From positions 310,001 to 374,000 of the forward strand of contig NZ_CP103057.1 of assembly GCF_025231525.1 (NCBI RefSeq): DNA of 64,000 nucleotides, read 5' to 3'. Below the pieces are notes generated by a model. The model worked only from the letters and a program-made list of their open reading frames with translations. It made no database searches and was not told the DNA's origin. Shown here piece after piece: positions 35,853 to 45,290 of the stretch. Made by a program: the position numbers and the translations under genes. Each line of letters opens with the position of its first letter. Position 1 is the first letter of the stretch. This DNA comes from Sphingomonas endolithica (GTDB taxonomy: Bacteria > Pseudomonadota > Alphaproteobacteria > Sphingomonadales > Sphingomonadaceae).

Positions 35853-36649
35853 GCTACTTCCCTGACCGCGGCGTGGATCGCCGTCGACAAAGATTGAATA
35901 TAGGCGCGGACGGCGGCGGGCGCACCTGCGCCGTGTTCCGCGACGAGATCGACGATCGCCGAGCCGACGACGATGCCGTCCGCGACCCGGGCGACCGCCG
36001 CCGCCTGTTCGGGCGTGCGGATGCCGAAGCCGACCGCGACCGGAATGTCGGTGGCGGCCTTGAGCCGGGCGACTGCATCCTCGATCGAGGATTGTGCCGC
36101 CTGTTGCAGGCCGGTGATGCCGGCGACCGACACGTAATAGACGAACCCGCTGGCGCCATCGAGAACGGCAGGCAGACGATCGGTATCCGTGGTGGGTGTG
36201 GCGAGGCGGATCAGGTCAATGCCGGCGGCACGGAGCGCTGGGCCGAGTTCCTGGTCCTCCTCGGGTGGGATGTCGACGCAGATCACACCATCCACGCCGG
36301 AATCGCGCGCGGCGGCGGAGAACCAGTCCGCACCGCGGATCGTCATCGGATTGGCGTAGCCCATCAGGACCAGCGGGGTTTCCGGATGGCGCGCACGGAA
36401 GGTCTTGGCGATCGCCAGGATATCGGCGGTCTTAGTGCCGGCGGCCAGACTGCGCAGGTTGGCGGCCTGGATCGCCGGGCCATCGGCCATCGGATCGGTG
36501 AACGGCATGCCGAGCTCGATCACATCCGCGCCGCCTTCGACCAAGGCATCAAGGATCGCGGCAGTGGCATGCGGCGTCGGATCACCCGCAGTGACGAAGG
36601 TGACGAGCGCGGGGTGGCTCTTGGCGAAAGCGGCGGAGAGGCGAGTCAT
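35849..36649 (-). CDS. trpA: Tryptophan synthase alpha chain TrpA
   Basis: A 266-residue TIM barrel that cleaves indole-3-glycerol phosphate to indole. Catalytic Glu in [17 protein letters not shown] and Asp in [11 protein letters not shown]; phosphate site GFGIRTPEQ. The start overlaps the stop of the small membrane protein by ATGA, and its own stop overlaps accD. Confidence 0.97.
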   Translation of the reverse strand: MTRLSAAFAKSHPALVTFVTAGDPTPHATAAILDALVEGGADVIELGMPFTDPMADGPAIQAANLRSLAAGTKTADILAIAKTFRARHPETPLVLMGYANPMTIRGADWFSAAARDSGVDGVICVDIPPEEDQELGPALRAAGIDLIRLATPTTDTDRLPAVLDGASGFVYYVSVAGITGLQQAAQSSIEDAVARLKAATDIPVAVGFGIRTPEQAAAVARVADGIVVGSAIVDLVAEHGAGAPAAVRAYIQSLSTAIHAAVREVA

Positions 36650-36843
36650 CGGCGCCCTCGCGTCTGGCCGACGAGCTGCGATACGGCACCGATTAGCGCG
36701 CCGGTGATGAGCGCCTCGCCAACACGCGGGCCGCGGACGGTCCACTGGCCAAGCGCCAAGCCGTACTGGCCGATCAGTTGGACGATCAGCGCGACGACCG
36801 CGCCGAGCACGATACCAAGTAACAGATTGCGGGCGCTGATCAC
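36646..36843 (-). CDS. Small membrane protein encoded between trpB and trpA
   Basis: A 65-residue protein with GTG start: [19 protein letters not shown] (helix 1), a loop with [12 protein letters not shown], then [16 protein letters not shown] (helix 2) and a basic TRGRR end. It overlaps trpB by GTGA and trpA by ATGA, so all three are translationally coupled. No known Trp enzyme is replaced. It is too compact and too well linked to be spurious. Function unknown; a membrane role unrelated to tryptophan is possible. Confidence 0.8.
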   Translation of the reverse strand: MISARNLLLGIVLGAVVALIVQLIGQYGLALGQWTVRGPRVGEALITGALIGAVSQLVGQTRGRR

Positions 36844-38084
36844 ATCTCGACTCCCAGCGCATGGGCGACAGTGAAGATATCCTTGTCGCCACGCCCGCAC
36901 AGGTTGGCGAGGATGATCTGGTCGCGGTCCATCTCGCGCGCTCGCTTCGCCACGGCGGCGATCGCATGGGACGGTTCGAGCGCGGGGATGATGCCTTCGG
37001 TGCGGCACAGCAACTGGAAGGCGTCGAGCGCCTCGATATCGGTGGCCGAGGTATATTCGACGCGGCCGATCGAGTGGAGCCACGAATGTTCGGGCCCGAT
37101 GCCGGGATAGTCGAGCCCGGCCGAGATCGAATGCGCCTCGGTGATCTGGCCATCCTCGTCCTGCAGCAGATAGGTCTTGTTGCCGTGCAGAATGCCGGGC
37201 GAGCCGCCGGCGAGCGAGGCGGCATGTTCCTTGTCGAGGCCGTGGCCGGCCGCTTCGACGCCGAGCATCTTGACGTCGACATCGTCGAGGAAGGGATGGA
37301 ACAGGCCGATCGCGTTCGATCCACCGCCGATCGCGGCGACGAGCAGGTCGGGCAGGCGATCGATGCGGCCCAGCATCTGCGCGCGCGCTTCGGTGCCGAT
37401 CACGCTTTGGAAATCGCGCACCATCTCAGGGTACGGATGCGGCCCGGCGGCGGTGCCGATGATGTAGAACGTGTCGTGGACGTTGGCGACCCAATCGCGC
37501 ATCGCCTCGTTCATCGCGTCCTTCAGCGTGTGCGCACCGCTGGTGACCGGGCGCACTTCCGCGCCGAGCAGTTTCATGCGGAACACGTTGGGCGCCTGCC
37601 GCTCGACATCCTTGGCGCCCATGTAGATCACGCACGGCAGACCAAAGCGCGCGCACACCGTGGCGGTGGCGACGCCGTGCTGGCCGGCACCGGTCTCGGC
37701 GATGATCCGCGTCTTGCCCATGCGCATGGCGAGCAGGATCTGCCCGATGCAATTGTTGATCTTGTGCGCGCCGGTGTGATTGAGCTCGTCGCGCTTGAAC
37801 CAGACTTCCGCGCCTTTGCCATCGGGGGCAGACGCACGCAGCGCGTCGGTCAGGCGCTCGGCATAATAGAGTGGGCTCGGACGGCCGACATAATGTTCGA
37901 GCATATCCTCGAATTGCGCGGCGAAGGCGGGGTCATCTTTGGCTGCCCGGTAAGCTTGGTCGAGCTCGAGAACGAGCGGCATCAGCGTCTCGGCGACATA
38001 GCGACCGCCGAACGCGCCGAAGTGGCCGCGCTCGTCCGGCTGGGCGCGGTAGGAATTGGGGGTGAGCGTGTCAGGGGCGTTCAT
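36840..38084 (-). CDS. trpB: Tryptophan synthase beta chain TrpB
   Basis: A 414-residue PLP enzyme joining indole and serine. The PLP Lys lies in [13 protein letters not shown]; substrate loop ETGAGQHG; phosphate-binding GGGSNAIG. The start [14 protein letters not shown] is chosen as closest to the usual N-terminus; an ATG 42 bases upstream is less likely. The trpF stop-to-trpB start gap is 65 bases with no terminator seen. Confidence 0.97.
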   Translation of the reverse strand: MNAPDTLTPNSYRAQPDERGHFGAFGGRYVAETLMPLVLELDQAYRAAKDDPAFAAQFEDMLEHYVGRPSPLYYAERLTDALRASAPDGKGAEVWFKRDELNHTGAHKINNCIGQILLAMRMGKTRIIAETGAGQHGVATATVCARFGLPCVIYMGAKDVERQAPNVFRMKLLGAEVRPVTSGAHTLKDAMNEAMRDWVANVHDTFYIIGTAAGPHPYPEMVRDFQSVIGTEARAQMLGRIDRLPDLLVAAIGGGSNAIGLFHPFLDDVDVKMLGVEAAGHGLDKEHAASLAGGSPGILHGNKTYLLQDEDGQITEAHSISAGLDYPGIGPEHSWLHSIGRVEYTSATDIEALDAFQLLCRTEGIIPALEPSHAIAAVAKRAREMDRDQIILANLCGRGDKDIFTVAHALGVEM

Positions 38085-38149
38085 GGGGAGGGCTTTACCA
38101 TTCCTCCCGTTCGTGTCGAGTAACACTCACCATCACGGTGAACGGATGT

Positions 38150-38788
38150 TTAGCGTTCTTCCAACGCTTTGAGGAACGCCTGTATCTTCGTCACCTCCTT
38201 GATGCCGGGCGCGGTTTCGACGCCCGAGGAGACATCGACCAGTTCGGCACCGGTACGACGGACCGCCTCGGCAACATTGTGTGGGTCAAGCCCGCCGGAC
38301 AGTGCCCAGGGCAGCGGGTGGCGGAAGCCGTCGAGCAGGGTCCAGTCGAACCGGACGCCCATGCCGCCTGGAAGCGAGGCCCCGGGTGGGGTCTTGGCGT
38401 CGTAGAGGATGCGGTCCACCGCGCCGGCGTAAAGCCGCGCCTTGTCGAGGTCGGCGCGCTGCTTGACTGCGACCGCCGCCCATATCGTCAAGCCGGTGGC
38501 GGCGCGGATGTGTGCGCCGCGGGCCGGCGTGGTGTCGTGCAGTTGCAGTGCGTTCAGCATACCAGCCGAGATCGACGCATCGAGCAGCGCGTCGTCGGGA
38601 TCGACGAACACGCCAACGCGCGCCACGTGCCCCGGCACGCGCGCAGCGAGCTGCGCAGCGCGCTCCCGGCTCAAGTTGCGCGGCGATGGCGGGAAGAAGA
38701 CGAAGCCGACATGGCTCGCACCGGCGCGGATCGAGGCATCCAGCGTTTCGGGCGTGGACAGGCCGCAGATTTTCGCTTGAGTGGTCAT
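38150..38788 (-). CDS. trpF: Phosphoribosylanthranilate isomerase TrpF
   Basis: A 212-residue TIM barrel performing the Amadori step of tryptophan synthesis. AKICGLSTPETLDA carries the catalytic Cys; SHVGFVFFPPSPRNLS; general-acid Asp in ILYDAKTPPG; phosphate site ALSGGLDPHNV and DVSSGVETAPGIK. Upstream neighbour is an 81-residue unknown 40 bases away. Confidence 0.96.
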   Translation of the reverse strand: MTTQAKICGLSTPETLDASIRAGASHVGFVFFPPSPRNLSRERAAQLAARVPGHVARVGVFVDPDDALLDASISAGMLNALQLHDTTPARGAHIRAATGLTIWAAVAVKQRADLDKARLYAGAVDRILYDAKTPPGASLPGGMGVRFDWTLLDGFRHPLPWALSGGLDPHNVAEAVRRTGAELVDVSSGVETAPGIKEVTKIQAFLKALEER

Positions 38789-38828
38789 AAGGTCCTGTCC
38801 GGTCTGAGCGCGGCAAAAGCAAACGCCA

Positions 38829-39074
38829 TCACGGCATAGCCAGACTGCTCAGTTCGCGGATCGAGATGCCATAGGTCTCGCAGATGTGATCGCGCAGCCG
38901 CTGCTTGGCGGCCGCCATTTCGACATAAGCCAGCTCCTCGGCAATCTCGGCGGCCAGATTGACGGTGAAGCTGTCGGGGACGAGCGCTTCCCAGCTGCTA
39001 TTGTGGATCCGGGCCGCGGCGCGCACGGCGTCCACCATTACGTGGCCCTGGAGGCGGTTTATCTTGGCCGGCAC
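38829..39074 (-). CDS. Hypothetical protein between pyrF and trpF (81 aa)
   Basis: An 81-residue soluble protein: MPAKINRLQGHVMVDAVRAA..., with a helical middle (AAEIAEELAYVEMAAAKQRLRDH) and SIRELSSLAMP at the end. It starts 3 bases after the pyrF stop, so it belongs to the operon. No family recognised. Confidence 0.75.
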   Translation of the reverse strand: MPAKINRLQGHVMVDAVRAAARIHNSSWEALVPDSFTVNLAAEIAEELAYVEMAAAKQRLRDHICETYGISIRELSSLAMP

Positions 39075-39077
39075 TGA

Positions 39078-39752
39078 TTAGAGCGTGGCGGCGATGGAAC
39101 GCGCGGCGAGATCGGGATCTTCGGCTTGCGTGATCGGCCGCCCGATTACGAGGATCGAGGCGCCGTCATCGAGCGCCGCGCGCGGGGTGACCACGCGTTT
39201 CTGATCGCCTGCCTTTCCGTCCGCGGGACGGACGCCGGGCACGACGAAGAAGCCGCGCGGCCAGACGCTCTTGGCTGCGGCAACTTCGGCGCCGGAGCAG
39301 ACCACGCCGTCCAGGCCGGCCGCCTTGGCGAGTTCGGTGAGACGCAGAACCTGTTCCTGTGGGTCTCCGTGCTGCCCGATCGCGGCCAGATCAGTCGTAT
39401 CGAGGCTGGTGAGCGTGGTGACCGCGACAACCTTGGTGCCGGTCGGCGCTGCCGCCTTGGCGTCCTCCAGCATCGCCTGTCCGCCTGCCGCATGCACCGT
39501 GAGGATCGCGGGTTCGAGCGGGCGCAGCGCTTGGATCGCCTTGGCGACGGTGTTGGGAATGTCGTGCAATTTCAGGTCCAGGAAGATCGGCAGGCCGAGG
39601 TCCGCCATCTCCCGCACGCCGGCGCGGCCATTGGCCATAAAGAATTCCAGGCCGAGCTTTATCCCGCCAACATGATGGTGGACGCGGTTGGCCAGCGCCT
39701 TCGCCTTGGCCAGATCGGGGGTGTCGAGCGCGACATAGATGCGGTTGCTCAT
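39078..39752 (-). CDS. pyrF: Orotidine 5'-phosphate decarboxylase PyrF
   Basis: A 224-residue enzyme making UMP from OMP, the last step of pyrimidine synthesis. The catalytic DLKLHDIPNTV tetrad segment is present, with ALDTPD at the N-terminus and VVPGVRPADGKAGDQ at the phosphate site. ATG overlaps the stop of the LapA-like gene (ATGA). Confidence 0.96.
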   Translation of the reverse strand: MSNRIYVALDTPDLAKAKALANRVHHHVGGIKLGLEFFMANGRAGVREMADLGLPIFLDLKLHDIPNTVAKAIQALRPLEPAILTVHAAGGQAMLEDAKAAAPTGTKVVAVTTLTSLDTTDLAAIGQHGDPQEQVLRLTELAKAAGLDGVVCSGAEVAAAKSVWPRGFFVVPGVRPADGKAGDQKRVVTPRAALDDGASILVIGRPITQAEDPDLAARSIAATL

Positions 39753-40108
39753 GAGGCCACGCCGGAGGGGAGGGTGGACGTATGCTCCCCAGAGTGAACC
39801 GCCGGCGCATGGTCCGCCTGCAGCGGCGGCCGCACGGCGACGACTGTCGATGCACCGGTGCTGCGTAGCGTCTCAACGGCGCCCTGCGCCGCGCTCAGGC
39901 GCTGCCGCAAGCGCCAGCGCACCACCTGATGGTAGAGCAGCATGGGCAGCAGGCCGAGCAGGAACATGACGAGCAGCAGAAGCGGTAGATTTACCTCCGC
40001 GACCAGGCCACCCCAAAGCTTGATCTGGACCGTGGTCCAATTGCCGATGGTGAATATCGCCGTGAGAAAGGCGAGAAGACACCAGAAGAGGATTTTGAGG
40101 AATTGCAT
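39749..40108 (-). CDS. LapA-domain (DUF1049) membrane protein
   Basis: A 119-residue protein with two membrane helices (LKILFWCLLAFLTAIFTIGNW and LPLLLLVMFLLGLLPMLLY) and a cytoplasmic tail. The LapA/LapB pair in enterobacteria tunes lipopolysaccharide synthesis; no LapB-like gene is seen here. It heads the pyrF-trp-accD operon and often sits next to pyrF in proteobacteria. Confidence 0.85.
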   Translation of the reverse strand: MQFLKILFWCLLAFLTAIFTIGNWTTVQIKLWGGLVAEVNLPLLLLVMFLLGLLPMLLYHQVVRWRLRQRLSAAQGAVETLRSTGASTVVAVRPPLQADHAPAVHSGEHTSTLPSGVAS

Positions 40109-40252
40109 GGCGGCAGGCTAACGTGGGGGAGGCGCGTTGGCTAGTGTGGCTTGCCGCAGGATTTTGCCGGGCGCTTCCACGCACCTTCCGTTCTCGTCGG
40201 AGAAGGAGCGAACGACACCCGGTTATGTCGAGAGCGTCACTTGTGGACCACG

Positions 40253-42538
40253 TTAGCCGATTTCCGTCCGCAGGGTCTCGATCAGGCCGTGGCTCGCGGT
40301 CAGCTTTGACGCTTCCTCGTCGATGATCGCCAGGAAGGCGGCGCGCTTGATGGCGGCGACGCGGCCCGCTTTCAGGCGGATCGTTTCCGGTAGCGTCGAG
40401 ATCAGGATGTCGATCATCCGTTCGGCGCCGTGGAGGCGGCCCCAGAGATAGTCGTTCTCGCGGTATGCGCGGCTGAAGAAGGCGCCGAAATTGTTGAACT
40501 GGATGCCCTTCAAGGTCGCCTCGGCACCGCCGCCGCGGATCGACCTTGAGTCATCCGGCGCAATCCGATCGACCTTGATCGGATCGTACTCGTCGAGTCC
40601 TTCGCCTTGCAGCAGCGGCAGCGTGGCGGCGTCGAAATAAGGGAAGCCGAGATAGGTCAGCAGCACAGGGCGTCGCGTCTCCTTGGGCAAGGCGGCAAAG
40701 GCGGCGGCAAGCCGCGCATCCGTCTCGGTGTCGAGCCGCTGCAGGTCGAGCGAAGCGGCAAGCTTGTCGAGCAATGCGTCGCCATCGTCCTGCCGGGCGC
40801 GGACATCGGGCTGCAGGTGCGCGTGCAGATCGGTGCGCTTGCGATCGAGATAGGCCGCAAGGCTTTCATAGATCGCCTCGCGCAGATCGCCGAAATCGTG
40901 CCCGGCGCCGTCGATCTCGAGGTCGCCGAGGCGGCGGGCGAGGATTCGCAGGCGGCGGATGCGAAAACCGAGGTCGAACGCGCGCAGGAACGCGATCGTG
41001 CCGCTGGCGCCCTTGCCGACGCTCGGGCCGCTCGTGTCCAGGCCGCGCGCCGCCACCGCTGGGTCGATACGGCGCTGGATGCGTTCCCACTGGCCCGGGC
41101 CAGGCTCGTCGCCGGCATGGTAGAGCAACCGGACGATCAGCTCGATCACGCCGGTCAGCTTCAGATGGGCGTAGGCGGCATAGGTGTAGCCGGCCTTGGT
41201 CGCCGCGGCCTTTTGCGCACGATTGCGCCAGCTGGCGAGCCGCGTGGTGGTCGGTGAATCGAGGAACAATGTGTAGCCGAACAGCGCCTCGACCTGCGCT
41301 TCCACTTCCGGGCGGAGCGCGGCGATGATGCTGCGCATGCGTTCGATCCGCCGCGACCGTTCGGCAAGCGCCTCCAGATTATCGCGGATCGGCTGCTGCC
41401 GCGGCAATTGCGAGGCGGCACCGATGATGGTCTCGAAGAAGCTGGGCAAGGCCCGTCCGCCACCGCCGAGATATCCCTTGGGCGTGGGATCGATATAGAT
41501 GAAGCGACGATCGATCTCGCGCCGGGCGGGGCGTTCGCGCAAGGCATCGATCGCCGGGCGGAACGGTGCATTCGCGAGCACCGAGCCGTCGATCAGCACG
41601 GCATCTTCCGCCGCATTGACCGCAAACCGGCGCGGCAGGATTCGCTTCAGGAAGTCGAGCCGCCCCGGCCATGCGACCGCGCGCTTCTCCAGCACGGCAT
41701 CGAGCTCCCGGACGGTGAAGGGCGGGAAGGCACCGGGAAAACTGGAGGTGGCGCGACCGGCAAAGGCCAACTCGGCCGGATCGGCCAGCGTGTCGCCAGG
41801 CTTGCCGTGATCGGTGAAGTTGACGACCAGGCGGTGCTCGGTCTCCACCACTTCGGTGGGCGAATGCAGGCTCAGCCGTTCGGGGTGGCCGCGAAAGTCG
41901 GTGACGGTGACGAACAGGTCGAGCGGCTGTCCTTCGGGCAGCAGGCGCGCACCCCGCGGGCCGTTCGCCATCGCCTCCAGCGCGTCCAGGATCAAGCCGG
42001 TAAATCGCTCGCCTCCAAAAGGCGGGGCAAACCAGCGCGAGCGGATGAAGTGAGACAGCTTGCGCCGCACTTCCTCGCGCGTTTCGGCATCGACCGTCTC
42101 GTCGACCTTGCTCGCACTGCGTCCCGCCGCGGCCCAGACGAGGGGGAGGGCCCAGGCCTTGGAGAAGCTGGAATGCGGTGCCGCATCCTGATCGATCAGC
42201 GCCTCGACATCGGCCGAGTCGAGCCACAGGTCGGTGAGCGGCTCGAGGCTCTGCCCGGTGGTGATCGCCTGCGCCAGAAAGACGCCGTTCAAGCCACCCG
42301 CGCTCGCCCCGGCGATAATATCGACCAGCACGCGGACGCGGATGCCGGTCTCCTCCTCGATCTCCTGCAGCAAGGCGCGGTAGATGTTCTGGCTGCCTGC
42401 CGCGGGGGTCTCGCCGGCGTGAAAAGCCTGGCTGGCGCGAGCGAGGCGCCAGATCTCCTTGGAGATGCCGTGCATGTACACCGCCAGGCTGATGCCGCCA
42501 TAGCAGACGAGCGCGAGGCGGAGTTCCTTTTCACGCAT
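40253..42538 (-). CDS. Patatin-like phospholipase family protein
   Basis: A 761-residue protein with the patatin Ser-Asp dyad: LALVCYGGISLAVYMHGI (oxyanion loop), nucleophile elbow GASAGG in VDIIAGASAGGLNG, and a later D-G motif in DGSVLANAPF. The long C-terminal region, about 450-760, is helical and fits the DUF3376-type patatins. Predicted to hydrolyse acyl lipids; location cytoplasmic or membrane-peripheral. Its ATG overlaps the stop of the EEP-family gene by one base. Confidence 0.88.
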   Translation of the reverse strand: MREKELRLALVCYGGISLAVYMHGISKEIWRLARASQAFHAGETPAAGSQNIYRALLQEIEEETGIRVRVLVDIIAGASAGGLNGVFLAQAITTGQSLEPLTDLWLDSADVEALIDQDAAPHSSFSKAWALPLVWAAAGRSASKVDETVDAETREEVRRKLSHFIRSRWFAPPFGGERFTGLILDALEAMANGPRGARLLPEGQPLDLFVTVTDFRGHPERLSLHSPTEVVETEHRLVVNFTDHGKPGDTLADPAELAFAGRATSSFPGAFPPFTVRELDAVLEKRAVAWPGRLDFLKRILPRRFAVNAAEDAVLIDGSVLANAPFRPAIDALRERPARREIDRRFIYIDPTPKGYLGGGGRALPSFFETIIGAASQLPRQQPIRDNLEALAERSRRIERMRSIIAALRPEVEAQVEALFGYTLFLDSPTTTRLASWRNRAQKAAATKAGYTYAAYAHLKLTGVIELIVRLLYHAGDEPGPGQWERIQRRIDPAVAARGLDTSGPSVGKGASGTIAFLRAFDLGFRIRRLRILARRLGDLEIDGAGHDFGDLREAIYESLAAYLDRKRTDLHAHLQPDVRARQDDGDALLDKLAASLDLQRLDTETDARLAAAFAALPKETRRPVLLTYLGFPYFDAATLPLLQGEGLDEYDPIKVDRIAPDDSRSIRGGGAEATLKGIQFNNFGAFFSRAYRENDYLWGRLHGAERMIDILISTLPETIRLKAGRVAAIKRAAFLAIIDEEASKLTASHGLIETLRTEIG

Positions 42539-43233
42539 CAGGCGGGTTCGAGCACCGCCCAGATCGGCAGATGATCCGATGCCTTGCGCGAAGCGGCGCT
42601 GTGGTGCGCGCCACATTCCATCACCGTGAAGTCGCGCGACACCATGATGCGGTCGAGCCGTGCGATCGGGCGGCGGACGTGGAAGCTGGGGTCCGTCGGA
42701 GCAAAGGCATAATCCTTGCCGAAATCGCGCAGGCAACCGCCAGCGGCGCTCCATTCGTTGAGATCGCCCATCATCACGGTCGGGCGACGTTCGACGCAGG
42801 CCTCGACATGCGTCAGGATCGCGTGCGCCTGGCGCCTACGCGACAGGCCCGAGAGATCGAGATGCATGCCAACGACGCGGATCGCGGTGCCCCGCACGCG
42901 CACGTCGGCCATCACCGCGCCGCGCGGTTCAAGTGCCGGCAGGTGGATCGCCTCGCTGTCGAGCACCACCGCATCCTTGCGCACGAGCAGCACATTACCA
43001 TGCCACCCCATGCTGCTCGCGCGCATGCCGAACGAGATCGGCTTCCAGGGCGAATGTTCCTCCAGCGCGTGCAGCGGGATGACTCCGGCCTTCGCACCGA
43101 AGCGGCGATCCGCCTCCTGCAGCGCCACGACATCGGCGTCGATCTCGCGCAGCACTTCAAGGATGCGAGCCGGATCGCGCCTGCGATCAAGACCGATGCC
43201 CTTGTGGATGTTGTAACTGGCGACCTTAATCAT
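42538..43233 (-). CDS. Endonuclease/exonuclease/phosphatase (EEP) family hydrolase
   Basis: A 231-residue EEP-fold protein: SYNIHKGIGLD, VVALQEADRRF with the metal Glu, MHLDLSG, MMGDLNEWSA and the C-terminal SDHLPIWA His. All metal and catalytic residues are present. Similar proteins sit beside phospholipase D or patatin genes in proteobacteria, so a lipid phosphodiesterase is possible. It is the last host gene before the integrase; 43234-43422 holds only phage-junction or promoter sequence and no tRNA. Confidence 0.9.
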   Translation of the reverse strand: MIKVASYNIHKGIGLDRRRDPARILEVLREIDADVVALQEADRRFGAKAGVIPLHALEEHSPWKPISFGMRASSMGWHGNVLLVRKDAVVLDSEAIHLPALEPRGAVMADVRVRGTAIRVVGMHLDLSGLSRRRQAHAILTHVEACVERRPTVMMGDLNEWSAAGGCLRDFGKDYAFAPTDPSFHVRRPIARLDRIMVSRDFTVMECGAHHSAASRKASDHLPIWAVLEPA

Positions 43234-43422
43234 CTGAAAATGCGGAACGCCGAATAAGTGGATTGGTGCCGGTTGCAGGAATAAAACTTCTTGTTCGCCG
43301 GTATTCGTCTTTGTTCGCTGCGCCCTTGGTGTTCCCGATTGATTCCGCTCCTGCGTTTCGCATTTGTTCGTTGACGTTCGCGGCCAGCCGCGCAAAGGTG
43401 TGGGAGCGGATGAGGGATCGCT

Positions 43423-44580
43423 ATGGGCAAATTGAATGCTCTCGCAGTGAAAAACGCCAAGCCTGGCCGCCACGGAGATGGCGCCGGTCTGTACCTGCTT
43501 GTCAAGCCGAGTGGGGCCAGGTCTTGGATGCTGCGTGTCCAGACATCCGGTAAGCGTCGGGACATAGGCCTGGGTTCCATCGCCGCCCTGTCTCTAGCCG
43601 AGGCGAGGGAGCGGGCGGTCGAGTTACGAAAGCATGCGCTCAACGGCCGCGATCCCATAGCAGAACGCGATCGGGACAAGCGACCTGCACCGACGTTCCG
43701 AGATGCGGTCAAAGCCACGCACGAAGCGCTGAAGGCTGGCTGGTCGGCGAAGAACGCAGCGGAGTTTCTAACGTCGCTGGAGACATACGCCTATCCAAGC
43801 TTGGGTAACCTGCGGGTGGACACAATCGAGGCCGGGCACATCCGCGACATGCTAGCGCTGATCTGGACACGAATTCCCGAGACGGCACGTAAGGTGAAAG
43901 TGAGGGTAAGGGCGGTTCTCAATTTCGCACATTCGAAAGGCTGGCGAGCGGCGGAAGCTCCCACCAAGTCAGTCACCGTCGGTTTGTCGAAGCAGGCAAA
44001 GGGGGGCAACTATGCTGCGATGCCCTATCCTGACGTGCCGGCGTTCGTCGCCGAACTGCGATCGAAGGCGGCGACGACGGGGCGCAATGCCTTGCTGTTC
44101 CAAATCTTGACTGCTGCGAGATCGGGCGAGGTGCGTTCCGCGCGTTGGCGGCACTTCGATCTGGACGCAGCCAACTGGAATAGGCCTGCCGAGCTGATGA
44201 AAAATGGTGAGCCACATACCGTCACGCTAAGCACAGCGGCGGTTGCGCTTCTCCGCCAGTTGCAGAGCGCTGATGCTCGGAAGTCGGAGGCGTTCGTGTT
44301 CCCCTCGACGCGGGGCACCATGATCTCAGACATGACGCTCTCGAAGGTGCTGAAGGACGACAAGCAGCCCTTTACGCCCCATGGTTTCCGCAGTTCGTTC
44401 CGCGACTGGGCTGCTGAACGAATGCACGAGATCCCCGAGGCGGTTGCCGAAGCGGCTCTGGCGCACGTTGTGCCAGATAAGGTTATCCGCGCCTACAAGC
44501 GGACGACGTTCCTAGAGATGCGTCGGACGCTGCTGGAGGCTTGGGGCGCATTCGTAACTGAACCCGCCCAAGTAACCTAG
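43423..44580 (+). CDS. int: Tyrosine recombinase integrase with DUF4102 arm-binding domain
   Basis: A 385-residue phage/island integrase. N-terminal arm-binding domain (GLYLLVKPSGARSWMLRVQ, LSLAEARERA), core-binding region, then the catalytic domain with Arg in TAARSGEVRSARW, His-x-x-Arg in HGFRSSFRDWAAE, and Tyr in KVIRAYKRTT. The set R-H-R-Y appears complete. This type often uses tRNA genes as sites, but none lies next to it, so the attachment site is unknown. It marks the left end of the prophage. Confidence 0.95.
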   Translation: MGKLNALAVKNAKPGRHGDGAGLYLLVKPSGARSWMLRVQTSGKRRDIGLGSIAALSLAEARERAVELRKHALNGRDPIAERDRDKRPAPTFRDAVKATHEALKAGWSAKNAAEFLTSLETYAYPSLGNLRVDTIEAGHIRDMLALIWTRIPETARKVKVRVRAVLNFAHSKGWRAAEAPTKSVTVGLSKQAKGGNYAAMPYPDVPAFVAELRSKAATTGRNALLFQILTAARSGEVRSARWRHFDLDAANWNRPAELMKNGEPHTVTLSTAAVALLRQLQSADARKSEAFVFPSTRGTMISDMTLSKVLKDDKQPFTPHGFRSSFRDWAAERMHEIPEAVAEAALAHVVPDKVIRAYKRTTFLEMRRTLLEAWGAFVTEPAQVT

Positions 44581-44728
44581 ACGGTGGTCAAGGCCACGCA
44601 TTTGCAGTCAGGTGTGCCGAGATTAAGTTGCATTTTGCTACCCCAACTAAGCCCCAACCCGGCTTCTGAAATTCTGGTGTAGCTGGTTCGTTGCCCGCCG
44701 GAATTTCCCGGCATTCGGGAGGCAACAA

Positions 44729-44896
44729 ATGGACCCGATCACCGTCACGATTGAAAATGCAAAGTCCGCGCTCGGCATCGGACACACCACCATCTACCGG
44801 CTCATCAACGAAGGGTCGCTGAAGACCGTCAAGATCGGTCGCCGCACGCTCGTAAAGACCGACAGCATTCGCGCACTCGTCGATCAGGCGGCGTGA
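44729..44896 (+). CDS. Excisionase-like helix-turn-helix protein (55 aa)
   Basis: A 55-residue MerR-like DNA-binding protein of the excisionase (HTH_17) family: ITVTIENAKSALGIGHTTIY then RLINEGSLKTVKIGRRTLV, the winged-helix pattern. GGGAGG lies 7-8 bases before ATG and is partly inside a 5-base-stem hairpin (TCCCG-GCATT-CGGGA, 44706-44720) that could limit translation. It follows the integrase, so a role in excision or repression is likely. Confidence 0.85.
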   Translation: MDPITVTIENAKSALGIGHTTIYRLINEGSLKTVKIGRRTLVKTDSIRALVDQAA

Positions 44897-44902
44897 TCAG
44901 CG

Positions 44903-45106
44903 ATGCTCAGCACAGCGGGCAGCGTCGCCCCTAAGACGCGAAAGGGCCGGACCGCCACAGTCCGACCCTCCACGAATTTGCTCAACAGCAGCATGGTCGG
45001 AATTAGCACTACCGAGCTCCGTATTCAACGGCTTCGTCTCCTCGGGATCATCGGATCTCGTGCGGAACTGCTGGCCGAAATGGCGTGGGGGATGTCGCAT
45101 GGCTGA
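44903..45106 (+). CDS. Phage hypothetical protein (67 aa)
   Basis: A short frame whose C-terminal part (LRIQRLRLLGIIGSRAELLA then EMAWGMSHG) looks protein-like and amphipathic. It begins 6 bases after the excisionase stop without a ribosome site; ATG at 44993 would give 37 residues. Its stop overlaps the next start by 8 bases. Confidence 0.5.
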   Translation: MLSTAGSVAPKTRKGRTATVRPSTNLLNSSMVGISTTELRIQRLRLLGIIGSRAELLAEMAWGMSHG

Positions 45107-45290
45107 TCCTCGTAACCTGGCTGACATGTTCAGTTTGCCGCCGCATCTTGTCGCCCTGCAACTGCTGGTCGACCGGTGCCCTGACGCTGAATCGCGTAAA
45201 TGGCTGATCGTCACGGCTGGTTCGTGCGAAGCGATCGGGCGTGACGAGGGCTTCGTGATGGTCACGGCCAACATGCTGGAGACGGCATAA
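45099..45290 (+). CDS. Phage hypothetical protein (63 aa)
   Basis: MADPRNLADMFSLPPHLVAL, then RCPDAESRKWLIVTAGSC and an acidic end. A GGGGGA site lies 7-8 bases before ATG. Its TAA overlaps the next ATG (TAATG). Early-region gene of unknown role; no domain recognised. Confidence 0.6.
   Translation: MADPRNLADMFSLPPHLVALQLLVDRCPDAESRKWLIVTAGSCEAIGRDEGFVMVTANMLETA

Noticed and set aside
43366..43379. LexA-like GTTC-GTTGAC-GTTC before the integrase
   Set aside because: Spacing is 6 bases, while the alphaproteobacterial LexA operator needs 7.
43234..43422. tRNA or tRNA 3' end as attachment site next to the integrase
   Set aside because: No T-arm, acceptor stem or CCA pattern could be found on either strand, and no long direct repeat with the right end of the window was recognised.
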